Source: Silvimonas amylolytica (GTDB lineage: Bacteria; Pseudomonadota; Gammaproteobacteria; Burkholderiales; Chitinibacteraceae). From it: DNA of 64,000 bases. The position numbers were made by a program, and so were the translations under genes. Below, piece after piece: positions 1-8,385 of the stretch (the first letter of the stretch is position 1; each line of letters begins with the position of its first letter). The notes below the pieces were generated by a model. It had not been told where the DNA came from and did no database searches. It was given only the letters and a program-made list of their open reading frames with translations. Location: contig NZ_BMLY01000001.1 of assembly GCF_014645555.1 (NCBI RefSeq), positions 1,066,187 through 1,130,186 on the forward strand, read 5' to 3'.

Positions 1-2988
1 CAGACCGAAGAAGCATTGCGCGCACAACGCAATATCGATGTTGAAAACACCGTGAACTGGTTGTTGGGCCTGACCATCGGGATCGGGCTGCTTTCCGGCG
101 TGATTCTGGTCTTGAGTGGCCGTCGCCAGTTACGGCAATTGTCTGATGTGTACGGCGACACCCTGGAGCGCCAGCAAAAACACAATCTGCAGCTGGAACG
201 GCAAAGCTGGCTGCGCAAAGGCCAGACCGAACTGGCCACCGTCATGCTGGGTGAGCAAAGCATCAATACGCTTGCCGCCAACATGCTGGACTTCATGGTG
301 CGTTATCTGGGCGCATCGGTCGGCGCGGTGTACATCAGCGAAGATCGTCAACACTTCACGCGCGTCAGCCAGTACGCATTAGAAGCCATGTCGCTCGAAA
401 GCCAGCGCGAATTTGAATTGCGGGAGGGCATTGCGGGTCAGTCCGCCGCGGAAAACCGCGTGATGCTGATCAGCGACATCCCGGACAACTATCTGCGTAT
501 TTCCTCAGCCCTTGGCGCCAGCAAACCACGGGCAGTGCTGGTGGTGCCGGCACGGGGCGACCGATTTGTGAACCTGGTGATGGAGCTGTCGTTCAGTGCC
601 GCTCTGCCTGACCAGGCGGAAGAGTTCGTCAATCTGGTTGCTCACAGTATGGGCACTGCGATTGATAGCGCGCAGTACCGCGAGCAATTGCAAAACGTGC
701 TGAGCGAGACACAACAACTCAACGAAGAACTGCAAGCGCAGCAAGAAGAGTTGAAAGTCGCCAACGAAGAACTGGAAGAACAATCCCGCTCTCTGCGTGA
801 ATCCCAGGCGCGGCTGGAAAGCCAGCAAGTGGAGCTGGAACAAAACAACGATCAACTGGAACAACAAACCCAAACCTTGCAACAGCAGCGTGATGAGCTG
901 GATATGCGCAATGAGGCGCTGCGCATGGTGCATGTGCAACTGGAAGAACGCGCCGACGAACTCCTGCGGGCCAGCCGCTACAAGAGCGAGTTCCTGGCCA
1001 ACATGTCGCATGAATTGCGCACACCGCTCAACAGTGCACTCATTTTATCCAAGCTGCTGGCCGACAACCCGGATGGCAATCTGTCTGATGAGCAAGTCCA
1101 GTTTGCCAGCTCGATCTACTCGTCCGGCAATGACTTGCTCACGCTGATTAACGACATTCTGGATCTATCCAAGGTCGAAGCCGGCAAGCTCGATATCTGG
1201 CCGGAGGATGTCTCGACCAGCCGCCTGCTGGAAGGTCTGGAGGGCGTGTTCAAACCACTGGCACAAAGCAAGGGTGTGGAACTGGAAGTCGTGGCGCGCG
1301 CCAATCTGCCACGTACCATCGTGTCAGATCAGGCCCGTTTGCAGCAGATTCTGAAGAACTTGCTCTCCAATGCCATCAAGTTCACCGAGAAAGGCAGCGT
1401 TCATATCGTTGCCGGTCTGCATGCGCCAGGCCAGGTGGCCTTTGCCGTTTCCGATACCGGCATCGGGATTGCTGAAGCGGAGCTGGACGCCATTTTTGGC
1501 GCATTCCACCAGGCGGATGGTGCCACTAACCGCAAATTTGGTGGCACCGGTCTGGGCCTGACTATTTCACGCGACCTGGCGACACTGTTGGGTGGTTCCA
1601 TCACTGTACAAAGCACGCCGGGCACCGGCAGCACCTTCACACTGATTGTGCCGCTAACCTTGCCCCAGCAAGCCGACACGGAGCAACATCCGGCGGCGCC
1701 TGCGGTCCACGCCCCGGCGCCTGCCCCGGCCCCCGCCCTGCCCGCCGCCCAGGAATCGCCCCCGGCGATCGTCGCGGATGATCGCGAAACCTTGCGCCCC
1801 GACGCGCGCAACGTCTTGATCATTGAGGACGACGCCACCTTCGCCCGCATTTTGTATGCGCTGGGCAAGGAACTGGGTTTTGATTGTCTGCTGGCCGACA
1901 CCGCGCAGAAGGGTTTTGATCTGGCATTGAGCTACATGCCCGATGCCGTCATGCTGGATATGAAACTACCCGACCAATCGGGCATGACGGTGCTGGAGCG
2001 CCTCAAGGAAGAACCGCGCACCCGGCATATTCCGGTACACGTGATCTCGGGCATCGACAGCAGCCACGCAGCCCTGCAGGCCGGCGCAATTGGTTATGCA
2101 CTCAAACCGACCGATCGGGAAGCGCTGCGCCGCGTGTTCGGGCGGATTGAAGCCAAACTCTCGCAAGCCATCAAACACGTGCTGGTCGTGGAAGATGACC
2201 CGCTGCAGCGCGAAAGCATGATGAAACTGATTGCAGACGAAGACGTGAAGATCACCGCTGTGGCATTGGCTGAAGATGCGCTGGAGCATCTGAAGAAAAC
2301 CGATTTCGACTGCATGGTGGTTGATCTCACCTTGCCCGACATGGCGGGCTACGAACTCCTCAAACGCATGGCCGGCGATGCGTCTTATGCGTTTCCTCCT
2401 GTCATTGTCTACACCGGCCGGGTGCTGAGCCGGGAAGAAGAAGCCGAGCTGCGTCGTTATTCGCACTCCATCATCATCAAGGGCGCGCGCTCGCCAGAAC
2501 GGCTGCTGGATGAAGTCACACTGTTCCTGCACCGTGTAGAGACCACACTGGCACCAGAACGCCAGCAAATGCTGAAAGTGGCGCGTAGCCGGGAGAAGGC
2601 CTTTGAAGGTCGCAAAATCATGGTGGTCGATGATGATGTGCGTAACATCTTTGCGCTGAGCAGCGCGCTGGAGCCCAAAGGTGCGCAAATTGTCATTGCC
2701 CGCAATGGTCGGGACGCGCTGGAAAAACTGGATAACGATCCGGAAATCGACCTCGTTCTGATGGACATCATGATGCCGGAAATGGATGGCTACACCGCCA
2801 TGCGCCAGCTTCGCGCGGATGAACGTTTTACCCGCTTGCCCATTATTGCGGTCACCGCCAATGCCATGCGGGATGACCAGGAGAAATGCCTGGCCGCAGG
2901 AGCCAATGACTATCTGGCCAAGCCGATTGATCTGGACAAGCTGATGTCATTGATCCGGGTGTGGATGCCCAAACTGAGCCGTCTATGA
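1..2988 (+). CDS. hybrid sensor histidine kinase with three receiver domains (5' partial)
   Basis: The reading frame is open from base 1, so the N-terminus lies outside the window; the first TTG at 16 is not a convincing start. In window-codon numbering there is one membrane segment (about 19-40), a GAF-like domain (80-215), a long Gln/Glu-rich coiled coil (220-325), HisKA with the H-box SHELRTPLN (His 337), a HATPase with N-box and GTGLGL, a Pro/Ala linker, and three receiver domains (about 605-720, 725-845, 870-990). Each receiver keeps its acceptor Asp (LDMKLP, VDLTLP, MDIMMP). A periplasmic CHASE-type sensor upstream is typical of this architecture but cannot be seen. The stop overlaps the cheR start (ATGA), so the gene heads a translationally coupled operon. 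Kinase identity is certain; the stimulus is unknown. Confidence 0.93.
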   Translation, partial: QTEEALRAQRNIDVENTVNWLLGLTIGIGLLSGVILVLSGRRQLRQLSDVYGDTLERQQKHNLQLERQSWLRKGQTELATVMLGEQSINTLAANMLDFMVRYLGASVGAVYISEDRQHFTRVSQYALEAMSLESQREFELREGIAGQSAAENRVMLISDIPDNYLRISSALGASKPRAVLVVPARGDRFVNLVMELSFSAALPDQAEEFVNLVAHSMGTAIDSAQYREQLQNVLSETQQLNEELQAQQEELKVANEELEEQSRSLRESQARLESQQVELEQNNDQLEQQTQTLQQQRDELDMRNEALRMVHVQLEERADELLRASRYKSEFLANMSHELRTPLNSALILSKLLADNPDGNLSDEQVQFASSIYSSGNDLLTLINDILDLSKVEAGKLDIWPEDVSTSRLLEGLEGVFKPLAQSKGVELEVVARANLPRTIVSDQARLQQILKNLLSNAIKFTEKGSVHIVAGLHAPGQVAFAVSDTGIGIAEAELDAIFGAFHQADGATNRKFGGTGLGLTISRDLATLLGGSITVQSTPGTGSTFTLIVPLTLPQQADTEQHPAAPAVHAPAPAPAPALPAAQESPPAIVADDRETLRPDARNVLIIEDDATFARILYALGKELGFDCLLADTAQKGFDLALSYMPDAVMLDMKLPDQSGMTVLERLKEEPRTRHIPVHVISGIDSSHAALQAGAIGYALKPTDREALRRVFGRIEAKLSQAIKHVLVVEDDPLQRESMMKLIADEDVKITAVALAEDALEHLKKTDFDCMVVDLTLPDMAGYELLKRMAGDASYAFPPVIVYTGRVLSREEEAELRRYSHSIIIKGARSPERLLDEVTLFLHRVETTLAPERQQMLKVARSREKAFEGRKIMVVDDDVRNIFALSSALEPKGAQIVIARNGRDALEKLDNDPEIDLVLMDIMMPEMDGYTAMRQLRADERFTRLPIIAVTANAMRDDQEKCLAAGANDYLAKPIDLDKLMSLIRVWMPKLSRL

Positions 2989-3824
2989 CCGGCATGAACG
3001 ATATGTATAACGCTGCCGACTTCGACATCGAATTGCGCTTGCTGATTGAGGCCATCTACCTCAAGTACAGCTATGATTTTCGCAATTATTCGCCCGCATC
3101 CATGAAGCGGCGGGTGGCGCACGCCCTGCAGCAGTTTGATTGCGAGACGGTCAGCCAGCTGCAGCACCGGGTGATGCATGACGTCGATTGTTTTCCGGCG
3201 CTGTTGCAGTATCTGACGATCCCGGTGAGCGAGATGTTCCGGGACCCGGCTTATTTCAAGGCGCTGCGGGAACAAGTGCTGCCCATCTTGCACACCTACC
3301 CCACGATCAAGGTGTGGATTGCCGGCTGCAGTACAGGTGAAGAAGTGTATTCCATGGCCATCATGCTCAAGGAAGAAGGCCTGCTGGAACGCGCCATCAT
3401 TTACGCGACGGACATCAACCCGCACAGTCTGCAAAAGGCCGAAGCCGGTATTTACCCCATAGAAAGCATGGCGCTGTTTGAGCGCAATTATGAAATGGCT
3501 GGCGGTACACGGGCGCTGTCGGACTATTGCACCTCAGCGTATGGCTCGGTGTTGTTCGACAAACAACTGCGCCGCAATGTGACCTTTGCCGATCACAGCC
3601 TGGCCACGGATAGCGTGTTCTCAGAGGTTCAGCTGATCTCGTGTCGCAACGTGCTTATCTATTTCAACCGGGAGCTCCAGAACCGCGCCTTCGGGCTGTT
3701 TCATCAGTCATTGGTGCATCGTGGTTTTCTGGGGCTGGGCTCTAAAGAAACAGTGCAGTTTTCTGACTTTGCAAGCCAGTTCGAGTCCTTTGCCAAAACC
3801 GAACGCGTGTTCCGGAAAACATGA
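2985..3824 (+). CDS. cheR: CheR-type protein-glutamate O-methyltransferase
   Basis: This 279-residue protein has the CheR layout: a small helical N-terminal domain (about 10-80) followed by a SAM-dependent methyltransferase domain with the motif IAGCSTGEEVYS, and a later SCRNVLIYF segment typical of CheR. The ATG at 2985 overlaps the upstream kinase stop; an in-frame GTG at 2961 would give a longer overlap and is less likely. It should methylate glutamates on a receptor or sensor using S-adenosylmethionine. No methyl-accepting receptor, CheA or CheW is nearby, so it probably serves the flanking kinases rather than flagellar chemotaxis. This role is inferred from the operon, not from sequence. 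Confidence 0.93.
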   Translation: MTGMNDMYNAADFDIELRLLIEAIYLKYSYDFRNYSPASMKRRVAHALQQFDCETVSQLQHRVMHDVDCFPALLQYLTIPVSEMFRDPAYFKALREQVLPILHTYPTIKVWIAGCSTGEEVYSMAIMLKEEGLLERAIIYATDINPHSLQKAEAGIYPIESMALFERNYEMAGGTRALSDYCTSAYGSVLFDKQLRRNVTFADHSLATDSVFSEVQLISCRNVLIYFNRELQNRAFGLFHQSLVHRGFLGLGSKETVQFSDFASQFESFAKTERVFRKT

Positions 3825-4420
3825 CCATGTACCTGCAACCGCGAGACACCCGCCATGTGCCGCAAACGATCCTGATTGGTGGTTCAGCCGGTAGTGTGGA
3901 AGCGCTGGGCCAGATTCTGCCCGCGTTGCCCGCCGACTTTGCTGCGGCGGTGGTCATCGTCGTCCATCTGCCCGCCAACAGCCCCAGTTTGCTGGTCGAT
4001 ATTTTCGCGCAGCGTATGGCCTTGCCCGTGGCCGAGGTGCACGACAAGGTGCAATTGGTCCCGGGTCATGTCTACTTTGCGCCACCTGATTACCATGTGC
4101 TGGTTGAACCAGAAGGTGAATTGACGCTCAATGACGACCCGCCGCTGCATTTTTGCCGCCCCGCGATCGATCTGTTGTTTGAATCTGGCGCCGATGCGCT
4201 GGGTAAAAAAGCCGTGGGCGTATTGCTGACCGGTGCCAATCATGATGGTGCTGCCGGCATGGCCGCCCTGGCGGCCGCTGGCGCCATGACCATTGTGCAG
4301 GATCCGGCCGATGCACAAGTCCCGCTCATGCCCTCATCTGCGCTCAAGAAAACGCCGGTAAACCGGGTTCTGCCCGCGAGCGCCATCGGCCCCGCGCTGG
4401 CCGCCCTTGTTCATGGATAA
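3821..4420 (+). CDS. cheB: CheB-type methylesterase, catalytic domain only
   Basis: The 199-residue protein is the CheB methylesterase domain without the N-terminal receiver found in canonical CheB (about 350 residues). The expected triad is visible: Ser22 in GGSAGS, His49 in VVHLP and Asp142 in GANHDGAAGM. It would hydrolyse glutamyl methyl esters or deamidate glutamine in the protein modified by the preceding CheR. Its ATG overlaps the cheR stop (ATGA) and its 3' end overlaps the next kinase by 8 bases, so the four genes form one coupled unit. Lacking its own receiver, it is presumably either constitutive or controlled by contact with a receiver of the neighbouring kinases. Confidence 0.92.
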   Translation: MTMYLQPRDTRHVPQTILIGGSAGSVEALGQILPALPADFAAAVVIVVHLPANSPSLLVDIFAQRMALPVAEVHDKVQLVPGHVYFAPPDYHVLVEPEGELTLNDDPPLHFCRPAIDLLFESGADALGKKAVGVLLTGANHDGAAGMAALAAAGAMTIVQDPADAQVPLMPSSALKKTPVNRVLPASAIGPALAALVHG

Positions 4421-5660
4421 ACCGATGCAGACAGCCAAAGCCAAAATTCTGGTGGTGGACGATCTGGCGGAGAACTTGCTCGCGCTGGAGGCCCTGATCC
4501 GCAGCGACATGCTGGAAATTCATACCGCGCAATCGGGCTTGCAGGCGCTGGAATTGATTTTGTTGCATGACTTTGCCCTGGCGCTCATTGATGTGCAGAT
4601 GCCCGGCATGAACGGGTTCGAATTGGCCGAATACATGCGCGGGACGGAAAAATCCAAACATGTGCCGATCGTGTTTGTCACCGCCGGCAACAAAGAGCAC
4701 TTTGTATTCAAAGGCTATGAGAGTGGTGCTGTCGACTTTTTGCACAAGCCGCTGGATGCCCATGCGGTACGCAGCAAGATCAATATTTTTGTAGAACTGC
4801 ATCAGCAGCGCCTTGCCATGCGGTGTCAGTTGCAAGAACTGGAAACCAGCCGCGCAGCGCAAGAAAAACTGTTGTTGCAACTCCAGAAAACCCAGGGTGA
4901 ATTACAACAAGCCGTCCGGGTACGGGACGACTTCATGGCAATTGCATCGCATGAACTGAAGACCCCGCTGGCTACGCTCAAGTTGCAAAACCAGTTACGC
5001 CAGCGTCATCTGGATCGGGACAACAAAGATGCATTTGTGCCCGACAAACTCCGGAAAATGATCGAAACCGACTCACGACTGGTCGAGACGGTGATCCGCC
5101 TGATTGACGACATGCTGGACGTCAGCCGCATCCGCGTTGGCAAGCTGACTTATGCAACGTCGTACTTTGATTTGTCTGAACTGACACATGAAATTGTCGA
5201 GCGCTTTGCAGAACAACTGACCTTGGCCAATCAGCGTTATACGGTGGAGATCGCGGATGGCATCACCGGCCTGTGGGACCGCTATCGGCTTGATCAAGTG
5301 ATTTCCAACCTGATCACCAATGCGATCCGCTATGGCAGCGGCAAGCCCGTAGAGATCAAACTGGCCCGCCAGGGCGACTACGTCAGCCTGTCGGTGCGGG
5401 ATCACGGCATTGGCATTGCCCCGCAAGACAAAGCGCGTATTTTTCAGGTATTTGAGCGTGCTACGGCCACCAGCGAATCCGGTGGTCTGGGTCTGGGGCT
5501 GTTTATCGTGGCGCAAATTGTGGAAGCGCATAACGGCAAGATCAAACTGGATAGCGCCCCGGGCGAGGGATCAACCTTTACGATCCAGTTGCCCATTGAG
5601 GAAGGGGTAGCTGGCGCCAACCCGGTCAAACCAGCGTCGCAAACCCCAGCAGCACGGTAA
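4413..5660 (+). CDS. response regulator-histidine kinase hybrid (REC-HisKA-HATPase)
   Basis: This soluble protein of 415 residues starts with a receiver domain (KILVVDDLAENL; acceptor in ALIDVQMPG; about residues 8-125). A coiled-coil linker and HisKA (IASHELKTPLATL) follow, then a HATPase domain with DHGIGIAPQD and GGLGLGLFI. No membrane segment is seen. The start ATG 4413 lies inside the end of cheB; an internal ATG at 4425 is possible. The order receiver-first then kinase suggests that it takes phosphate from the hybrid kinase at the head of the operon and then signals through its own kinase core. No DNA-binding output is encoded in the operon. The 3' end overlaps the convergent DUF2182 gene by 35 bases. 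Confidence 0.92.
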   Translation: MDKPMQTAKAKILVVDDLAENLLALEALIRSDMLEIHTAQSGLQALELILLHDFALALIDVQMPGMNGFELAEYMRGTEKSKHVPIVFVTAGNKEHFVFKGYESGAVDFLHKPLDAHAVRSKINIFVELHQQRLAMRCQLQELETSRAAQEKLLLQLQKTQGELQQAVRVRDDFMAIASHELKTPLATLKLQNQLRQRHLDRDNKDAFVPDKLRKMIETDSRLVETVIRLIDDMLDVSRIRVGKLTYATSYFDLSELTHEIVERFAEQLTLANQRYTVEIADGITGLWDRYRLDQVISNLITNAIRYGSGKPVEIKLARQGDYVSLSVRDHGIGIAPQDKARIFQVFERATATSESGGLGLGLFIVAQIVEAHNGKIKLDSAPGEGSTFTIQLPIEEGVAGANPVKPASQTPAAR

Positions 5661-6312
5661 ACAGCGCTGCGCGACGGCCAGCGAACTGCGGCCACCGCAG
5701 CTCTGCCACGATCAGTGCACTGGCGGCCAGCATGGCCCACAAAGACGCCGGTGCCAGGCCAAGTGCCAGCATCAGCGGGCCGCAACTGATCAGGCAGTCT
5801 ACCCCTTGCTGTGCGCCAAACCGCAGGCAGTCCGTATCTGCCCGCCAGCCTGTCAATGCAAGTGGCCGGGTACGATGACACCGCAGCAAGGCACGGTGTC
5901 GTTGCGGGGTGAGTTGCCAGACTGCCGCCAACACAAACAACATCATCACGGCCGCAGGTGGCGCTTCAAAACGTACAAGCAGCAACCCGATTGGCCAAGC
6001 GGGCAATAGCCAGATCATCAGCCACCCCAGCACAAATAGCGCCATCGCCCGTCCTCGTCGGGAACGCAAGCTGCGAAAAGCCACATGCCGCAGGGGCATC
6101 AACCAGCGCGGGGCCATCATGGCCAGCAGCATCAGCACGCCACCCGCCACCGTAGGTGGCGTATGCCCAGGAACGACACCACGCGCAGTGCATAGCGCCA
6201 GGGCCGGCATGGCACCACCCGCACCAGCCAGCAGCACCGACCATGCCGCCAGGCACAGCACCAGCGCGAACCACTCCGGGTGCCAGGCCAGCCGCTGCCG
6301 TAACGCATTCAA
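5626..6312 (-). CDS. DUF2182 family integral membrane protein
   Basis: The 228-residue protein is mostly hydrophobic, with about six membrane segments and the DUF2182 pattern, including a Met-rich segment (LMLLAMMAPRWLMPLRH) and a Cys-containing CLISCGPLMLALG segment suited to metal binding. The family is described as predicted metal-binding membrane proteins; function is unproven. I chose TTG 6312 because GGAG lies about 6 bases upstream and the start follows the tyrosinase stop at 6314 almost directly, so translation is probably coupled. The longer open frame to 6441 runs through the tyrosinase gene and is rejected. Pairing with a dicopper enzyme suggests, as inference, a role in copper supply or maturation of that enzyme. 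Confidence 0.8.
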   Translation of the reverse strand: MNALRQRLAWHPEWFALVLCLAAWSVLLAGAGGAMPALALCTARGVVPGHTPPTVAGGVLMLLAMMAPRWLMPLRHVAFRSLRSRRGRAMALFVLGWLMIWLLPAWPIGLLLVRFEAPPAAVMMLFVLAAVWQLTPQRHRALLRCHRTRPLALTGWRADTDCLRFGAQQGVDCLISCGPLMLALGLAPASLWAMLAASALIVAELRWPQFAGRRAALFTVLLGFATLV

Positions 6313-6313
6313 C

Positions 6314-7771
6314 TCAGTCTCCGTAGTACAAGCTGATCCGGCCAACCTGCAGATCAGGCGCCTGCTGTCCTGCCCGCAATGGCGCGAAAGTGACATGGAA
6401 CTGGTGCGGGTCCCAGGCGTTGGCAGACTTGAGGTGTTCAACCACCTGTGTCACATCCAGTACATACGTGAGCCCACTGCCCTGATGCAGCAGATCACTG
6501 CCAGATGCCGCCTGTACACCAAACATGGGTAGCGTGCCGGCAAAGCGTGGGTCTGACTGCGCTGGCGGCGTGGCAGCGTTGTCTGCATTGAGGAACACCC
6601 CGTATCCGCCCGGCCGACCACTGCCAGTGATGTTCTCAAGATTGAGATAAACGCGCGTCGGCGCAGAAGTCAGTGCCGCGCCACGCACCCCGGTCGAGCC
6701 TGGGTGCAGCGGCACTTGCGCAGTAGACGGTGCATTGCTGAGCGCATGCGCCACAGACGTGCCGCCTGCCAGCTCCGCCGGTTGCTGAACCACCGCGCCC
6801 ATCGGGCCGCCCACAGCGGCATGAACGCTCACGGGCGCCCCCGTGGCAAACGGGTCTGCAGTGTCTTCATATTGATATCCCAAAAGCGCGTTGGTCGTAT
6901 CAAGCATCTGGCTGGGCACATATGTTTGCACCTGGCCGCTGGCGTCATGAAACTGGAATTTGGCGTTGCTGGCCGATAGCCATGCCGTATCGGTCGGGTT
7001 GCGATGCGACGATTGCCGGGTCAGCCATACTTGCCATAAACGGTCGATATTGGCGTGGTGCAACCAGAAGATCGGGTCGAGCGCAGCCGTCTCAAAAGCG
7101 CTCATCAAACCGCTATCACCGCCAACGGCCACATGCACATCGCCATGCGGGGTTTTCTCGAGCCCGCCAGTGGGGCCGTTGCCATGGTTAAAACCGGTTT
7201 TGGGTCCGCCAAAGCCAGGGTGCCCACCATCAGCGATCCCGGTATAGAGCGCGTCGGCAAGACAGCCCAGATCAACCTCGGCCGCTGTCATGCCTACATC
7301 GCCGTTGTCATTCGGCGCACGGGCGCTGACGTTGAGTGCATTGGCGCTGCCGTCCGGCAAAGTGGGCAAGATGAACGCCGCTGGCAAACGTCGCGCCGTC
7401 GGGTTGTTGGCATCGCTGTAATTCCAGTACGGCAATGACCACCCGGCCGGGCCGCCAAGCTTGACCACCGTCGCGGCCACAATCGCCTCAAAGCACATCA
7501 AATACATGCGATGCCAGGGTAGAAAGAACCAGGACGAATGCTGGCACTGGCTCCAGAACGCACGCTGATCTACGGTAGCGGGCAGCGTATCGCTGTCGCT
7601 GGCAAAGGGATCCTGATCGCGCTGGTAGCCGTGAATAGCGGCTTGATAACGCCAACTGGTGGGGTCGTTGATCGGCCGTGTCTGCATATCCGCAACGGCT
7701 TTGGCGTACCACAGCAAGGTAGAGTCCCACTGCGCTAACTTGCTGACGTCCTGACGAATACGTGCGGCCAT
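6314..7771 (-). CDS. tyrosinase-type dicopper monooxygenase
   Basis: This 485-residue protein has both type-3 copper sites of the tyrosinase family. CuA ligands are likely His47 (AAIHGYQ), His78 (CQHSSWF) and His87 (LPWHRMY). CuB ligands are likely His209 and His213 (HGDVHVAVGG) and a His of the pair at 238-239 (FWLHHANIDRLW). The family oxidises phenols to o-quinones. The C-terminal third carries a beta-rich extension (PTRVYLNLENI and FHVTFAPL), as in tyrosinases with a C-terminal shielding domain. There is no signal peptide. The ATG at 7771 follows a GGAGG site; the longer frame to 7897 lacks one. A DUF2182 membrane protein follows in the same transcript. Confidence 0.93.
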   Translation of the reverse strand: MAARIRQDVSKLAQWDSTLLWYAKAVADMQTRPINDPTSWRYQAAIHGYQRDQDPFASDSDTLPATVDQRAFWSQCQHSSWFFLPWHRMYLMCFEAIVAATVVKLGGPAGWSLPYWNYSDANNPTARRLPAAFILPTLPDGSANALNVSARAPNDNGDVGMTAAEVDLGCLADALYTGIADGGHPGFGGPKTGFNHGNGPTGGLEKTPHGDVHVAVGGDSGLMSAFETAALDPIFWLHHANIDRLWQVWLTRQSSHRNPTDTAWLSASNAKFQFHDASGQVQTYVPSQMLDTTNALLGYQYEDTADPFATGAPVSVHAAVGGPMGAVVQQPAELAGGTSVAHALSNAPSTAQVPLHPGSTGVRGAALTSAPTRVYLNLENITGSGRPGGYGVFLNADNAATPPAQSDPRFAGTLPMFGVQAASGSDLLHQGSGLTYVLDVTQVVEHLKSANAWDPHQFHVTFAPLRAGQQAPDLQVGRISLYYGD

Positions 7772-7987
7772 GATGGCGCCTCCAGAGGTTCTCCCCTTTT
7801 CAGCTCGCCCCCATTGCCACGCTATCCCGGTGGTCCTGCATGGGTTCTGGCTCAGGCCCATCACCCTGTCAACCCTACATGCCATGCGACTGGACAAAGG
7901 GCAACCTTGTGCCAGATTAAGAGTTCAACCTCATATTTCCCCTGCTGGCAGCTTTGCCAGTATCAGGTCTTTCTTCAGGAGTCTGCC

Positions 7988-8257
7988 ATGAGCCTCACGC
8001 CTCTCTCCCCACCGATTGAAACCGGCGAAACAGGCGGTTTGCATACGCATCTGGACAACCTGGAAAGCGCGCTGGATTACGCGCTGGCCAAAAAAGAAAG
8101 CCCCAAAACACCAAACAAGGAAACCTGGCAGGTGACGTTTGATACAGTCTCCCGCGCGGTGGATAGCAAAGATGCGGGGGACATTGCAGCCGCGCACGCG
8201 CAGCTGACCAAGGCCATTGGTGAGACTTTGCGGGCAACGGGGAAATTGCCGTATTAA
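7988..8257 (+). CDS. small hypothetical protein (89 aa)
   Basis: The ORF encodes 89 residues, starting at an ATG preceded by AGGAG with 7-base spacing. The protein is soluble, has no signal peptide, and is predicted largely helical (LHTHLDNLESALDYALAKK, then AHAQLTKAIGETLRATGKLPY). I do not recognise a family. It is divergent from the tyrosinase gene, with a 216-base gap, and is followed by a strong terminator at 8339, which supports it as an independent transcription unit. Good ribosome binding site and codon use like the neighbours make it a likely real gene; function unknown. Confidence 0.65.
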   Translation: MSLTPLSPPIETGETGGLHTHLDNLESALDYALAKKESPKTPNKETWQVTFDTVSRAVDSKDAGDIAAAHAQLTKAIGETLRATGKLPY

Positions 8258-8338
8258 ATGTCCTGACGCAGTTGACTCCAGCAGGCCTGGTTTTTGGCAT
8301 GCACGATAGAGTCCAGAACGCTTTGCAGCCAGCCCAAA

Positions 8339-8372
8339 CCCAAACGGCGCCTCAAGGCGCCGTTTGGGTTTT
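8339..8372. terminator. rho-independent terminator
   Basis: Perfect 13-bp stem (8339-8351 with 8356-8368), loop TCAA, then TTTT on the plus strand. It ends the small gene at 7988-8257 and, read on the minus strand, may also terminate the ABC exporter operon whose stop is at 8386 (T-run there is shorter and interrupted). Confidence 0.85.
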
Positions 8373-8385
8373 CTGAAGAAACAAA

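Noticed and set aside
1966..2688. 240-residue minus-strand frame opposite the hybrid kinase
   Set aside because: It lies wholly antisense to receiver domains with clear motifs, has no ribosome binding site and gives no recognisable protein.
7772..7897. N-terminal extension of the tyrosinase
   Set aside because: The added 42 residues resemble no family sequence; the ATG at 7771 has a GGAGG site and matches the expected N-terminus.
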